A stretch of DNA of 64,000 nucleotides from Isoetes taiwanensis (taxonomy: Eukaryota; Streptophyta; Lycopodiopsida; Isoetales; Isoetaceae): positions 2,621,434-2,685,433 of the forward strand of contig JAJEKV010000045.1 in assembly GCA_021234155.1 (NCBI GenBank), written 5' to 3'. Each line of letters opens with the position of its first letter. The stretch's first letter is position 1. Both the position numbers and the translations under genes were made by a program. Positions 1-10,446 of the stretch are shown here, one piece after another. A model generated the notes under the pieces. It worked only from the letters and a program-made list of their open reading frames with translations, searched no databases and was not told where the DNA came from.

Positions 1-1120
1 GGGTAATTTGGTAGATTGGTATATTGCTTTTGTTTGAATCTCCTTGTCACGGGTGCCTCGACCCAGTCAGAGCCGCTCTCCTTCGAACCATCTTCCTCGA
101 ATTTTGCGAAGGGGAGGGGAGGGCTCGGGTCGAGGCACCTCGCGACCAAACATGGGGAGTCAGATTCCATGCTTCCATAGGTTGATGCAATCAACTCGAT
201 CCCTAGTCATCTGGTCCATTTGCATCCGAGTTCAGTGCATAAGCACAGAAGCATCCAAGTATGTGTCAGCAATAAGAACCAACCTACTAACCAAATGGCG
301 CCATCGCACCATTTGCTTGGTAGCTTGCTTCTTTCTCATTGTGTTGAGTTCTATGGTGCACTCCCCTATGGAAGTGAGGTGCTTTCCACCCGCCGGCCAC
401 TCTCCTTCAACCATCTTCGAATGCGGCGGGGGGCTCTGGATCGGTGGAGGCCTCGGGCCCAAACGCAGGGAAACGCATACGAACTGCTTCCATGTGCTTA
501 TGCACTGAACTCAGATGCAAATGGTGCCATGGCACCATTTGCTTGGTCGTCTGGTCTGTCTGCTTGTTTCAGTCAGCATTATTGATGCCTCTTTGTTACT
601 GATGCCTCTTTGTTGCAGCTATGTTACGTTCAGAAACACAATTTCAATCCGGACCCGGACTATTATGCCGACGCATGTATACCGGTGCATGGAAATAATG
701 TGGGTGAGCCCTCCTTTCGCTAAGGATCAAAGGAGATCGCAGAAGAGAGCTCGCCACGCTTATAAAGGAGACGCCCCCTAATCACGAATTTACCAACGGG
801 TATCTTGGTAAACATGAGGATGGTTAGCAAGAGCGGTCGCTGATGATTGATCCCGTGGTTACGTGGAGGATACTATGAAGCGTAGAATAATTGTCTACTA
901 TGTGGACTGGAAGTTTTATGATCCCCCGTAATGTCCGCTAGTATCGCAAATGTAGCCGGTTCGGGCGAGAAAGGCAAGGGCCGCCATCATACAACAGCTT
1001 TGAAGAAGCTGACATCAAAGGTCCACAAGAAATCTTGAGGGGTTTTATGATTCTTCGCAATCGTTTGAACGAGTCAAAAACCTCGGCTTCATTCGTTGTC
1101 AAGGCATTAGCCCCCCGCCA
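1..1120. other. Unassigned repeat-like DNA with inverted fragments
   Basis: I recognise no gene here. The first 570 bases contain related segments in both orientations: the stretch around 219-250 reappears reverse-complemented around 494-524, and a perfect palindrome lies at 517-542. Between 570 and 1120 open frames are short and start or stop arbitrarily. From about 1100 the sequence merges into the AG-rich, lysine-coding segment of the next feature. This may be the 5' portion of the same mobile element, but no LTR or start site is visible. Confidence 0.4.
517..542. repeat. Perfect 26-bp palindrome centred on CCATGG
   Basis: The 26 bases read identically on both strands with no spacer; the core is GGTGCCATGGCACC. 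It sits where two inverted segments (about 200-310 and 480-570) meet, so it is best read as the centre of an imperfect inverted duplication. No protein-binding role can be deduced. Confidence 0.7.
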
Positions 1121-1122
1121 TT

Positions 1123-2330
1123 GTGGACACGGCCTGGCTGAAAACAAGCCAAGACAAACTAAGGAGGAGGCCGCAACAGAATCAAAAAGACTCCTCATCC
1201 GGCATCGAGGATGTTGGCCGTGAACCCGAAAGCAAGGAAAGGCGGCGGACAAGGGGAAAGTTAAGAGAAAGGATCACGAAGATCCTGATAAGGAAAAGAA
1301 AGAAAAGAAGGAAAGGAAAGAAAAGAAGGAAAAGAAAGAGAAGGAAAAGAAAGAAAACGAAAAGAAAGAAAAGGAAAAGAAAGACAAGGAAAAGAAAGAC
1401 AAGGAAAGGGACGGGAAAGGGCGGAAGGAAGGAAAGGCGGGACAGGAAAAGGACGGACAGGAAAGGGAACCAGAGGAAATAGAAGGGAAAAAGAAGAAAA
1501 AGCACAGGCTAGAGACCTCTGAGAAGGAGAGGACACCTAAAAAACAAAGGAAAGCAACTCGGACTCCAAGTCCTGCTGGAAGTCCTAGACCGAAAGAGAG
1601 GAGCGACGAGCAGGCCAGAAGTGGTGGTGAAGTTCCTCCAAGCCCATCACATATCCAAGATTCTGCGGGCACACCGGCCAAAAGGGTCCTCATTCAGAAG
1701 CCAGAGCGTAAGCTCACATTAAGAATAGCTCAGCACTTGCTCGAGGTGCCTGCAAATCTTAAGGTGGAAAGATCAGAAGAGGAGAAGACGGCAGAGAACA
1801 CATTACAGAAGATCATTGACCACCGCCATCTTTTTCCTCTGGGCATCACATTTATAAAACTTAATAAACGTGTTCACCTTTATATCAAGGGCCCGCAACG
1901 ACATCTAGGCCAAGAAATATGGAGCACGTGAAGACCTTAGTGGAATCCTTTCAAAGAGACCCACATCCGGTGTTCACTCCTGCGGACGTGATTCCATTCA
2001 ATCCCCTCACAAAGAAACTACACCCTTGGAAAACTAAGGATGACCTCATGGGGATGCACTATTACATAGTGAATGGCAATCATTCGCTATGGCCATTTCG
2101 CCTTTGTATGTAAAAAGCTTCCTAACAAAGAAAGTCCTGGAACAAAATGGCAAAGATTTATGAGTATCGGAATTGCCGAAGTCTTATGTCCGGTACGCCG
2201 ACGAAAGCAAGAGTGCCCGCGGCTTCGCTTGTGAAGTCAATGATATCACGCCAAGACTACCTTCAAGGAGCCTTTCATTGATAAAATAACCCACTGCGGC
2301 AACAATATGCTCTTTCGCGGAAGCCCGATC
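1123..2330 (+). pseudogene. Lys-rich protein with ParB-like motif, broken (copy 1)
   Basis: Plus-strand frames read first as an AG-rich segment coding almost only K, R, E and D (about 1200-1540), then a less biased segment (about 1737-1925), then a frame at 1919-2113 containing a VKTLVESFQ helix-like stretch, the phrase PADVIPFNPL and the motif YYIVNGNHSLW. An aliphatic strand followed by GxH is what ParB/sulfiredoxin-fold N-terminal domains show around their nucleotide-binding loop. From memory, proteins joining such a ParB-like domain to a DNA methyltransferase-like domain are predicted in charophyte and fern genomes. The frames are shifted relative to each other and no complete ORF exists. 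The end of this segment is repeated at 4936-5250, next to the methyltransferase-like part at 5.8-7.1 kb. The ParB assignment is inference from one motif and context. Confidence 0.4.
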
Positions 2331-2412
2331 CATCGGACGACGCGAGCAATCACGCCGTAACCATACAAGGTATATGTTTTAATTTTCAGCAAGATATAGC
2401 AAATGGGTTTAG

Positions 2413-2457
2413 GCGATTTGGTGAGGAAATGGCACCGCCATTTCCTCACCAAATCGC
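2413..2457. repeat. Hairpin with 21-bp perfect arms and 3-nt loop
   Basis: Left arm 2413-2433 and right arm 2437-2457 are exact reverse complements, separated by ACC. Just downstream, GGCGCCATTT occurs twice (about 2465-2505), and a similar pair of ATGGCGCCA motifs flanks a short spacer at about 7276-7330. The two places may be related non-coding parts of one element family. It could form a strong stem in RNA or single-stranded DNA; a function cannot be stated. Confidence 0.7.
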
Positions 2458-2519
2458 GCCACGGGCGCCATTTATTTCACTAAATACCACTACGGCGCCA
2501 TTTCATACTCATTTACATC

Positions 2520-2870
2520 CAAGACTAACTTCTTTTGTTGTTTCCAAATTATCCGGCTTTGGCTCGGGTTACCACGCGTGGTAAGCAACCGAAAGATTTC
2601 AACCATGGGGTCTTCATGCCGAGGATATTTTTCAGCTATTCATGTCCCTATGGAACTTGTGGAAATTTTGCAAGCTAATGTGATAATAAGGGACAAACTA
2701 TTACCGTGAATCGGGCAAAGAGTGTGACTACTACAAATCGGACCTACCCGAGATGCATGAGGGGTCTCGACTATGAAGACTGTCGGATTTTGTTCCAGGA
2801 GGTGCTGGATGGAAAGACCCAACACGGAAGGTCATCACCGATTATCTGACTAAGCACTTCTTCAAGACAA
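2520..2870. other. Degraded sequence, no gene recognised
   Basis: Short frames only. A coding flavour is possible around 2640-2860 on the plus strand, but no domain is recognisable and stops are frequent. It lies between the ParB-like segment and the 3' tail of a minus-strand LINE. Confidence 0.3.
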
Positions 2871-2904
2871 GGAAGGAAGGAAGGAAGGAAGGAAGGAAGG
2901 AAGG
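2871..2904. repeat. (GGAA)n microsatellite, 3' tail of a minus-strand LINE
   Basis: About eight tandem GGAA units. On the minus strand this is (TTCC)n directly after the 3' untranslated sequence of the adjacent LINE, which carries the family phrase about ATCGTCCAC...GACCAATCGGCC...GGGACC. It therefore looks like the simple-repeat tail of that retrotransposon rather than an independent microsatellite. Other copies of this family in the window end in (TTCTA)n. Confidence 0.65.
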
Positions 2905-4950
2905 TACTTTTATCGTCCACTTTGAGACCAATCGGCCTATGGGACCTAAATACAAAAACGCAAAGCAAAGCGGATTTCATCGCCCGGATTAAAACCCTCA
3001 CCAAGGGTTTTCGAGGGAAAACCTGGCAGCAATCAGCCCGCCAAATTTGCTAATCATATAAAATGCGTAAACATGCCAATATATACAAATATGCACCACC
3101 CCCGTAGTGCCTACCACGACACCAAAAGGGGCAAAGGTGACCTCGAAAGGTCCAGTCAGACTTCCCCGGATGTATGAGTTTTTTGGCACGGATCGACGGT
3201 GTGTTCATCAAGAAATGCAAGGGCGGCCCAAAGCCCACTATGATATGATTCCGCCCTGATCCGATTATAAAGCGGGTAACTCGAGTGTGTGAGACTCATC
3301 CCTCAATGGCACCCGCTTGGAAAGATCGACAGAGCTCGACTCCGGCGGGCTTTTAATCCACCGCCTGCCTCGATGCGAAGATGGTGGGCACCCGCGCGAA
3401 TGGAGGCAATGAGTCCGCTTTTGGGCGGTACCGGGAACGCAGTAGAGCCGGTGGATATTGGCTAACATGGTTGATGTGCTCCTTGTAATGGGCCATTTTG
3501 ACCGCTTCTAGAGCAATGGGGAGGCTTTGCCAAAGGAAAGAAGCATCTAGGTACTTCCCGCCAGCTGTCCACGATCAATCAAGGTCATACCAGAAGCAAT
3601 ATGTGCTCCCCGCGACGATTCCATCATGGCGGTAACTCCGATCTCTCTTACCCCTCCAACAGGCCCCTAAAAGCCGCTGGGACTCACCATGGCCACCAGT
3701 AAGTTGGGAGCCGAGCATCACCCATAGTAACCCCTTTTTCGAAAATAGACGACGTGTCTATCAAGTTGTACCCGTGGCCGCAAGAATCCGGTTTCACGCG
3801 GCCGGAGACCGATAAGGACTAAAGGTTTCACCCTAAGTGCGTGCCAAAAATGCCGCACGTCACTGCTCCAAGTCATTCCGGTGTAGCCAAAGACGGCCGA
3901 TCCCCAAACCTCGACTTCTGAAGGCACATCTAATTTCGACCGGTGTTCCCGATGATGTGACCGATGGCCCCAATCATATAGCTCGCCGATGACCTGTTTC
4001 AGATGGCATAACGCTTCCACCGGGCCATCCCGAAGCCAGATAGACGCCTCCCGCCAGAATGGTGAGGGGAACTCCACCCTAGGTACTTGTAGGATGGACG
4101 ACGCCCACGCCGCCCCCAACAAGGAAAGGTGAGGCATGGGGTGAGAGGAAGAGATATGCGAGAACCACCCCGTCTTGGCCGATTGAAAAGATGTCCAGAA
4201 GCCCGACAAAATGTGTCTAGGGCAAAAGTGAGAAAAGATAGTCGGGAAAGAGAAGCCAAGATCGCCCGGTGATAGATGACCCGAAAGGGATGGAAGGGTG
4301 CAAAAGTCGGCGACATCCCCCCATGGAGGGAGAAGTTGGCTCTAACCGATCAACAATGTAGAGGGGAAAAGAAGAAGAAGGGCAACCGGGCCACCCCGAT
4401 ACCAGGGGGAGGACGCTTGCCCGTCAAAGGGCATCCCGCCAAAACAACTCTCATACAACTTGTATATGGCATTCAGGGCAAGCGGAGCCCCGGTTTTTGA
4501 CGCAGCCTAGTTTTACGACTTTTTTGGGGACAGTATCAAAAGCCCATCAGTCCAGCAAAGAATACAAGTCCGCCGGGATGAAAAGGGCCGCTTCAATCGC
4601 CCGCAGCCGTAAAGATATGGTCAATCGTTGAGTGGCGGGTCGAAAAGCACGCCTCGAGGGTAGCTCGCGACATCCATTGCCGCTTACCGGTCAACCGCCG
4701 CTTCGAGAATGCGAGAACACGTTTGGCAAAATACCGAACCGACCATGATCGTCCGGTTAATTGGGGGATAGTGGGTAAGCCGCTTGTGAATGGGAACAAC
4801 CCCGTTTTGTGGTCCATTGTCGGGAAACCCTCCTGCAATGCTGTTGAAGTGGAAGGGGTAGTGAGGACCGACACATGGCGGCGCCCCCGCCCACTTGAGT
4901 AATTCGGCACGCATACCACAAGAGGTCAGCCCGCCTTGGAAAACCGAGGA
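2905..4950 (-). mobile_element. LINE family A, 5'-truncated and heavily frameshifted
   Basis: Read on the minus strand, 4983-4680 gives the segment before the RT palm (ELLKWAG, then VPIHKR and RTIMV), which matches the family A LINE near 25580-25700. The 4209-3718 frame gives the region after the RT (VWG, then GFLRPRVQLDRHVVYF), matching about 26560-26740 of that copy. The 3' end (about 2907-3010) matches the 3' UTR of the copies at 27.4 and 28.8 kb. Endonuclease and ORF1 are absent, so the insertion is 5'-truncated. It separates two partial copies of the ParB-like segment. The frame is lost many times; some breaks may be consensus errors. Confidence 0.7.
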
Positions 4951-5250
4951 TGTGTGCTCGATGGGGATGCAACTATTACCCACGAACCAATGGCAATCAT
5001 TTTGTTATGGCCGCACGCTGCCAAAAGGGCGTCAGACAGCAAAGTCCCAAGAACAAATCCCCAAGATTTGGTGTGATTGAATTTGTAGTCCGGGTCTCGG
5101 GGCACCAAGGCCAAACGTTCGAGGATGAAAGTGTCCAAAATTTCACCTCCCCGAAAGTTAATGATATCACGCTTTGACTATCTTCGAAGGAGCCTACATT
5201 GGTAAAATAACCCACGATCCAACGACGGTTTTTGCCGTGAAGCTCGATCC
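4936..5250 (+). pseudogene. Second copy of the ParB-like segment end
   Basis: This stretch aligns by eye with 2025-2330: both contain a CTTGGAAAAC phrase, GGGGATGCA.CTATTAC, TGGCAATCATT, and further on AATGATATCACG and TAAAATAACCCAC. Similarity fades near 5275 (2350 in the first copy). It lies immediately right of the 5' end of the minus-strand LINE and leads toward the methyltransferase-like frames. Either the element was tandemly duplicated or a recombination joined two copies. It codes for nothing intact. Confidence 0.6.
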
Positions 5251-5850
5251 ATCAAACCATCGACGCTGAATCACGCCAACCCCGGAAGGCGACGCTGGGC
5301 TTTTTAAAGTAATAAGATAGCCGCATGGCGCCTGGCGCTTCTCACATGAAATGTCGCCACTTAGCGTGAGGTCCGCAGGTAATTACCGGGAGGGCGCCCA
5401 TGAGCATTTGGCGTGAAGTCCTCCCTGCTCATAATCGAAGTCTCAACCGGGGACGGGCGAGGGGTGGCATAGTGGGGGTTCTCGGGCGGCTTGCCAAACC
5501 AGGTCCAAATAAAGTGGGAGGTGATCCGAAATGACCTCCCCATCCCGATTTATCCGTGCCCACCCGAAACTAATCGATGAGATGCATATCTTGCGCAATC
5601 CTACAAGCACATAGTCCACCACACACTAGACCCTCCCCCGATTGTCCCAAATCGCATGTGCACTTGCTATGGTGAATGGGCCACCGCGGAAAGGCCATTG
5701 CAAATTATCAAGTCAAAAATGCCACATAGCAGGAGCAATCGTCGCCAAAGCGAAAGTGATGGCCAGTCTATCCACCCAGCGTGGCGTGCTACTATTGGGG
5801 GTATGAGTCAGCAGGAAGGGCAAAGACACTACGATCTATATCGTTCTTGA
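5251..5850. other. Degraded linker, no gene recognised
   Basis: No long frame and no recognised motif. By position it should correspond to the middle of the ParB/methyltransferase-like protein, where the catalytic DPPY-type motif would be expected, but I could not find such a motif in any frame. The frame that continues into the next feature opens near 5781. Confidence 0.3.
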
Positions 5851-7094
5851 AGAAGGAGATTTTTGAATATGTGAAGGATAATTTTCCGAGGAAGTTCAAA
5901 TCCTTCACTGATCTCAGTACTGCCGTGGCGGGCTTCGAGGACACCGACCTCATTTCCATGGCCACCTTGCATAGTAAGTGGGTTGAAGTTGGAGTGACCA
6001 AGGAAGGAGTTTTCGGTAACGTGCCACCTGCCTTGGCAAGATTTATACGCAATGCTGTCCTGCAGAGAGAGGATATTGAAGACTTCCGTTGCGAAGTTGA
6101 ACTAACTGACAGCAGGGGCAAGTTGTTTGCACTCCTGTACCAGCATCCTTGATAGCCCTGGACACTAGAGGCATAACTCCAATGTGGGACAAAACCCTTT
6201 GATATAGCTGTAAAGAACACCACGGCTGATTCTTTCTGGATAGTGGTCTTTGCAAGGCCAAAGCATAACTTTTTGATTTCATCTGTGTTGGATGATCTGG
6301 ATTCCAGATCCAGAGTTTTTATTGGCATGTATGAGGACGAATACAAGAATCCGCCTGCCCCAGGAGTTCAGGAGGTCCATGCACTAGTGTACGCCACAAA
6401 AATTCAGGCCACTGCAGGTCATCCTGTCGATGAAATTGACCTCAGATTCCCCTTTAACGATCATCCTCAAGAACTGCCACCAGTTCCTGTGCCTAACGAA
6501 GAAGACGAAGAGGGGGAGACCGAGGCTATGGCCGAAAAGCTCTGCAACAGCAGATTCAGGTACAGCTGGCAAGGCTTGCCAGGGGACATAATCATGAGAA
6601 ACTAGCTGGGGCCTGCCACATGCTCCTACCTCGTGCAGAAAATGGTACTGCCAGGAACAGGGGTGTTTGATTACTTCTCCTGTGGTTCGTTTGGCCGGGC
6701 TTCATTGATGAATAAGAGATTTTGCATTGTGTTCGAAAGTGACCCGGTTAAGCAGGAGTGCCTAAAGGGCATTCTTGGTAGGCTTGACCGCCTACTGAAT
6801 CCTATCATCGCAGCAGTTCCTGTGACAAGACAAGGTGCTGTTGTTGAAGAAGTTGTAGATCCACCAAATCCAGAGATGCCTGAAGCTCCACCCGATGTGG
6901 ACTATGATGTGATCAGGGACACACAATTCAATCTGGACGTTCTTGATGATCCCAATTTCACTGCCACAGCATTCGAGAGCTTTCAGGGAGATCCTATGGC
7001 TGCTTCTTCTAGCCATGGCCCTGGCGATGCGGAAGCTGATCCTAATGTGGAACCTGATCCTGATGCGGAACCTGATCCTGATGCGGAATCCTGA
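5850..7094 (+). pseudogene. DNA methyltransferase-like protein, C-terminal part, broken
   Basis: Three plus-strand frames follow each other: 5781-6152 (basic and aliphatic, ends LFALLYQHP), 6243-6605 (contains FARPKHNFLISS and an acidic EEDEEGE stretch) and 6633-7094. The last contains LVQKMVLPGTGVFDYFSCG, then RASLMNKRF and VFESDP, followed by an amphipathic helix and an acidic tail with PDPDAE repeats. This order (helix, PG, VxDxFxxGS, an R-F strand, E-D) is that of motifs X and I at the C-terminal end of N4-cytosine/N6-adenine methyltransferases, where DPFxGSGTT is usual. The expected DPPY motif is not visible, and stops at 6153 and 6603 break the chain. Codon use looks like real coding sequence. 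About 340 bases further on come a purine tract and an LTR start, so it may be cargo of an LTR element. The methyltransferase call is inference. Confidence 0.45.
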
Positions 7095-7430
7095 ATTTTG
7101 TGTGATTAAATAATGTAAATTGTACAATAATACTTTTGTAAACAGACTCTCTCTTTCGAGTCCTTGCCTGTTGTGGCAAATTTTATGATATGCAAATCTA
7201 TGAATTGGAAATTTTAACTAATTTTGTGATGTTATGTTTCTTTAGCTTCTTTATATGCACTGTTAGTATTTTTAATGGCGCCAATAAATGACACTTTAGA
7301 GGCATATTTTTTCTAAATGGCGCCATAATTTCTCAAAAAATTGGCATAAAATGAACTAAAAAGGATTTTCGTTCCTAATTGGAATCACGAAATTTCTCAT
7401 TTTAATGAAATTGTGCTTAGTGGGAGAGAT
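7095..7430 (+). other. 3' untranslated region ending in a polypurine tract
   Basis: AT-rich non-coding sequence after the methyltransferase-like frame. It contains two ATGGCGCCA motifs (about 7276 and 7318). It ends in AGTGGGAGAGAT, the same purine tract that precedes the 3' LTR of the TRIM-like element at 31171. Beyond that tract and the LTR start I see no similarity to the TRIM interior. Confidence 0.5.
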
Positions 7431-7770
7431 TGTAACGGACCCATGGGAGACTGCTCGAGTAGATCTGGCTGTCGGCATAAACAGGTAGAAGCGACTACTC
7501 ATAAATGTCTAGACGGTTTTGGCCTCAAGCATCACTTCCATGCTATGCGCACATTGGCAACCCTAAATCAAAGTTAGCCCCTTGATGAAGTCCAATTTTC
7601 TAGCTTATATGCTTTGCAGAATAGAAAATCAACCAAGATTATAGAAATACCCTATAATCAACTTCACATACCTTCATAAAACAATTTGTCACGCCTCCTC
7701 TGAGGCCGTCATCTCCACATATATTCAATAAATCTAAACTTCACTATCATACACCCAAGGATCCAACTAT

Positions 7771-7782
7771 GCTCTGATACCA
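7771..7782 (-). other. Primer-binding site of a minus-strand LTR element
   Basis: GCTCTGATACCA is the exact reverse complement of TGGTATCAGAGC, the common plant initiator tRNA-Met primer-binding site. It is followed by AC and then TGTGACGG, the expected end of the adjacent LTR. The same arrangement occurs at 31525-31539. Confidence 0.7.
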
Positions 7783-8520
7783 ACTGTGACGGGCCTGGCC
7801 AGTTAACCTTTATGGTAATTGGAGATCCCATCAATCTCGACCATTGGATCTACTTAAGCCTAAAAACTTAAGAGTTTAACGCATGCATCCTCAACAATAA
7901 CACTTAGGTAAAGAATTTAATCTTTGTATCACTATTCCAAGGTTCCCAAAAAATTATTCCCCCATAACCAATTATAATATTCTCACGCTACATCCATGAA
8001 TTTAGTAATTATAGCTTCAAGCCAGTTCTTATAATAATCAGCAATCAGCAAGTTTATTTATTTCCGCTTTAAATCCTATGTCCCGAAGCTTGACTACACT
8101 CCGGAGTCTCTTGCTCTTCTGCTTACACCATTAACAACGGGGTTAGTCACACGGACTAAGTGGGGGTTGAGGTTCTAGTGAATGCCTAAGCATCAACAAC
8201 ATAATGCATCCATCTAGAAATAATAACTTAACCTTACCATTGCCTCGCCCCCAACATGTGTACACACCCTTCCACGCTGTGTTCAGCATTGAAGGGCCAT
8301 TTAACTGTGCAAGACGTTTTACCCTAAGGTAACAACGTCCGATGTTCAAATAATATACCATTCACATGTACTGTGCAATAACTGCGAGTCTAGACCATCA
8401 CACTTAGACTACGGCCACAGAGGTCTATCACAGATAATCCAAATATATAAAGCACATTGCATAGTCCAAGTATCTTATATTTTATAAAATTTCCAAACCA
8501 AGGTTTCAATAACATATTCA

Positions 8521-8964
8521 CATAACACATCACTATCATTAACATTAATTAACACAAACCATTGCATCCAACACATTTAAATTAAAATCCCCTTGAAACC
8601 CCCTTTGGTTTGGGTACATATTCACACGGGGGGTTACGTAGGGCAGCGAGAGCCCCTAAAAACTTACAATACATGTACAAAATTAACACCATTAAGTACA
8701 TTGCCGCAAACCTTATAGTATTTTGCAAACCGCAATATACAGTATACAAAAACTTGTACAGGCATACCCCACAAACAAGGATTGCTATGTACGGTCCAGA
8801 TCGAGGAATAAAGGGCAAATATGCTATTCGACAGCTCTCGATGCCCGGAGTAATCCCCCGTGTGATATGCACACAAACCAAAGGGGGTTTCAAGAGGATT
8901 TTAATTTAAATGTGTTGGATGCAATGGTTTGTGTTAATTAATGTTAATGATAGTGATATGTTAT
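8521..8964. repeat. Foldback element with arms of about 115 bp, copy 1
   Basis: Left arm 8521-8638 and right arm 8850-8964 are near-perfect reverse complements, including the GGTTTCAAG/CTTGAAACC and CACACGGGGG/CCCCCGTGTG blocks. The spacer is about 210 bases. The element is non-coding and MITE- or foldback-like; a target duplication could not be assigned. A second copy is at 32434-32879. The small frames drawn through it on both strands are shadows of the symmetry. Confidence 0.75.
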
Positions 8965-9129
8965 AATAAAAAAAAAAAATTGGTCTCTTTGGGCACTAAT
9001 AAAGGCCTTCGGGCACTAAGGATAGCATATTTGCATGTAGACTTAATTCACAAACATGTAATAATAGATATACAAGTTATTTGATACGTCGTACGGTGCA
9101 TTTTCGAGTTTTAGCATGTTCCTATACTG

Positions 9130-9480
9130 CAAGTTCTTGTCGTGCCCTACATTCTAAAAGAATCTCTTGAGAATACTCTAAATTCATAGATTCTCTAAGA
9201 TTCTACCAAGGTTGTTTTGGAGGTTTCGTGAAGATTCCTATAAATTTTATAAGATTCCCTCTAGATTCCATTAGATTTCCGTAGATTCTCCAAGATTCTA
9301 TGAAGATCCATTTAGATTTTATGAGATTACCCTAGGTTCCCTTACATTATATGAGATTCAAAGGGATTCTATAAGATTCCCCTAGATACTCTAAGATTTC
9401 ATCAACATTTTCTTAGATTCCCTTAGATTTTATGAAGATTCCCTTAGATCCCCTAGATTTTAAGAGATTCCCTTAGGCTT
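9130..9480. repeat. Degenerate AGATTCC/TTAGATT array
   Basis: A run of imperfect units of roughly 10-12 bases built on GATTCC and TTAGATTC. It is low-complexity AT-rich and non-coding. The same array occurs at about 33070-33400, where it passes directly into the TTCTAGAA-type array. Confidence 0.6.
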
Positions 9481-10446
9481 GTGAAATATTTTCCTAGATT
9501 CTCCGCTTCCGTAGCCCCTTGCCCAGACCCCCACTTGAAGGGAGACATTCCCCAACCCCAGCCCCAGCCCCAGCCCCAGCCCATGCCCACCTGGGAGAAC
9601 CAGGAGGAGGGACTGCCGCGGAAACGACCCCGGTCGGATACTAAGGACAAGGGAGAAACCTCTTCCATGAGGAGGGAGGTCCGAAATGGGGGAACAGATT
9701 GAGAGCAACAGAACCCGGATTGCAGGACTGGTAGCAGAGATACAATCTTCAGCATCCCAGGTACTCAAAAGACAGTTGGCAGCGGAAAGGCAACGGATTG
9801 CAGAAATGGTGACCCGCATGCAGCAGTTAGAAGACGGGCTTCGCTTGGCACACTTCGAGAGGCAACAGGATAAGCAGGGCCTTGCTGACTTGGGAGCTCG
9901 CGTGGATTCCCTCCTCGCCACCATAGAGACTATGGCACGGGAGGGTGTTGAGCAGGATACAGTGGCAACTATCTCCCGCCTCAAGTCGGAAGCTGAGGGG
10001 TCTGCCACCATAATACGGTAAACGCTCGAGCCTTCAAGCCAGCGTGCAGAGCTAAGAACCCTACGCAGTAGGGCGGTGACAGAGGTATAGGAGATACAGA
10101 GCTCCGAAAGCAACCATTACCCAAAGAAAGGGGGCCTCCATGCCGAAGCTCTATGAACGATTACGGCGAAGGTAACTAATGAGTTGGCCAAACAAACAGA
10201 TTTCAACAGAGCTAGGCTCCGACTCGTGCGCCAGAGGCCGCAACACGGGGGGTAGACAAGCACACATGTTCCACAGCCCACTAGTCGCCAAACAGCGCAT
10301 GCGGACACCACCGCTTCCATCTCAGCAGACACCACACCGCCTTTGCCGCGGAACAGCCCACACACGCCCGGCAACAGCATCACCTGCTGGGACAGTTAAC
10401 GTTGCCCCGCAACTCGCTGAGCGCCGAGGGAGTAGGGCGCCGACGC
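9481..10446 (+). mobile_element. LINE family A ORF1, N-terminal and coiled-coil part
   Basis: Frames at 9481-9702 and 9686-10021 encode a Gln/Pro repeat (PQPQPQPQP), a basic patch (RKRPRSDTKDK) and then about 110 residues with strong heptad character (LVAEIQ, LKRQLAAERQRIAEM, MQQLEDGLRL, LGARVDSLLATIETM). A proline-rich or basic head followed by a coiled coil is typical of LINE ORF1 proteins, which trimerise and bind the RNA. The matching C-terminal RNA-binding part lies beyond the Ty3/gypsy element, from 23591. The frame is broken near 9690 and after 10021. The minus-strand frame over the same stretch is a shadow. Confidence 0.6.
10442..10446 (+). repeat. Target-site duplication GACGC, left copy
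   Basis: GACGC stands here and again at 23586-23590, immediately after the 3' LTR. A five-base duplication is normal for Ty3/gypsy integration. The LTR start is slightly corrupted here, so the left boundary carries an uncertainty of a few bases. Confidence 0.55.

Larger units (their letters stand above)
7431..9480. mobile_element. Composite repeat block, copy 1 (LTR start plus minus-strand LTR remnant)
   Basis: The block opens with TGTAACGGACCC, the LTR start of the TRIM family, and breaks away from that LTR after about 100 bases. It then carries a stretch ending in GCTCTGATACCA (7771-7782), the reverse complement of a tRNA-Met primer-binding site, two bases before TGTGACGGGCC. That arrangement marks the PBS/LTR boundary of a minus-strand LTR retrotransposon whose LTR runs rightward from 7785. 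Within it lie a foldback structure (8521-8964) and an AGATTCC-rich degenerate array (about 9130-9480). Nearly the whole block recurs in direct orientation at 31171-33407. No coding capacity is evident. Confidence 0.65.

Noticed and set aside
1182-1505. Minus-strand frame rich in Phe/Leu that looks like a membrane protein
   Set aside because: It is the complement of an AG-rich, Lys/Arg-coding stretch; the hydrophobicity is a composition artefact.
8582-8941. Several overlapping frames on both strands
   Set aside because: They lie in a foldback element; the mirrored frames come from the inverted repeat.
9460-10113. Minus-strand ORF of 217 codons
   Set aside because: It overlaps the ORF1 coiled-coil frames antisense, and its Gly/Leu repeat is the complement of the Pro/Gln repeat.
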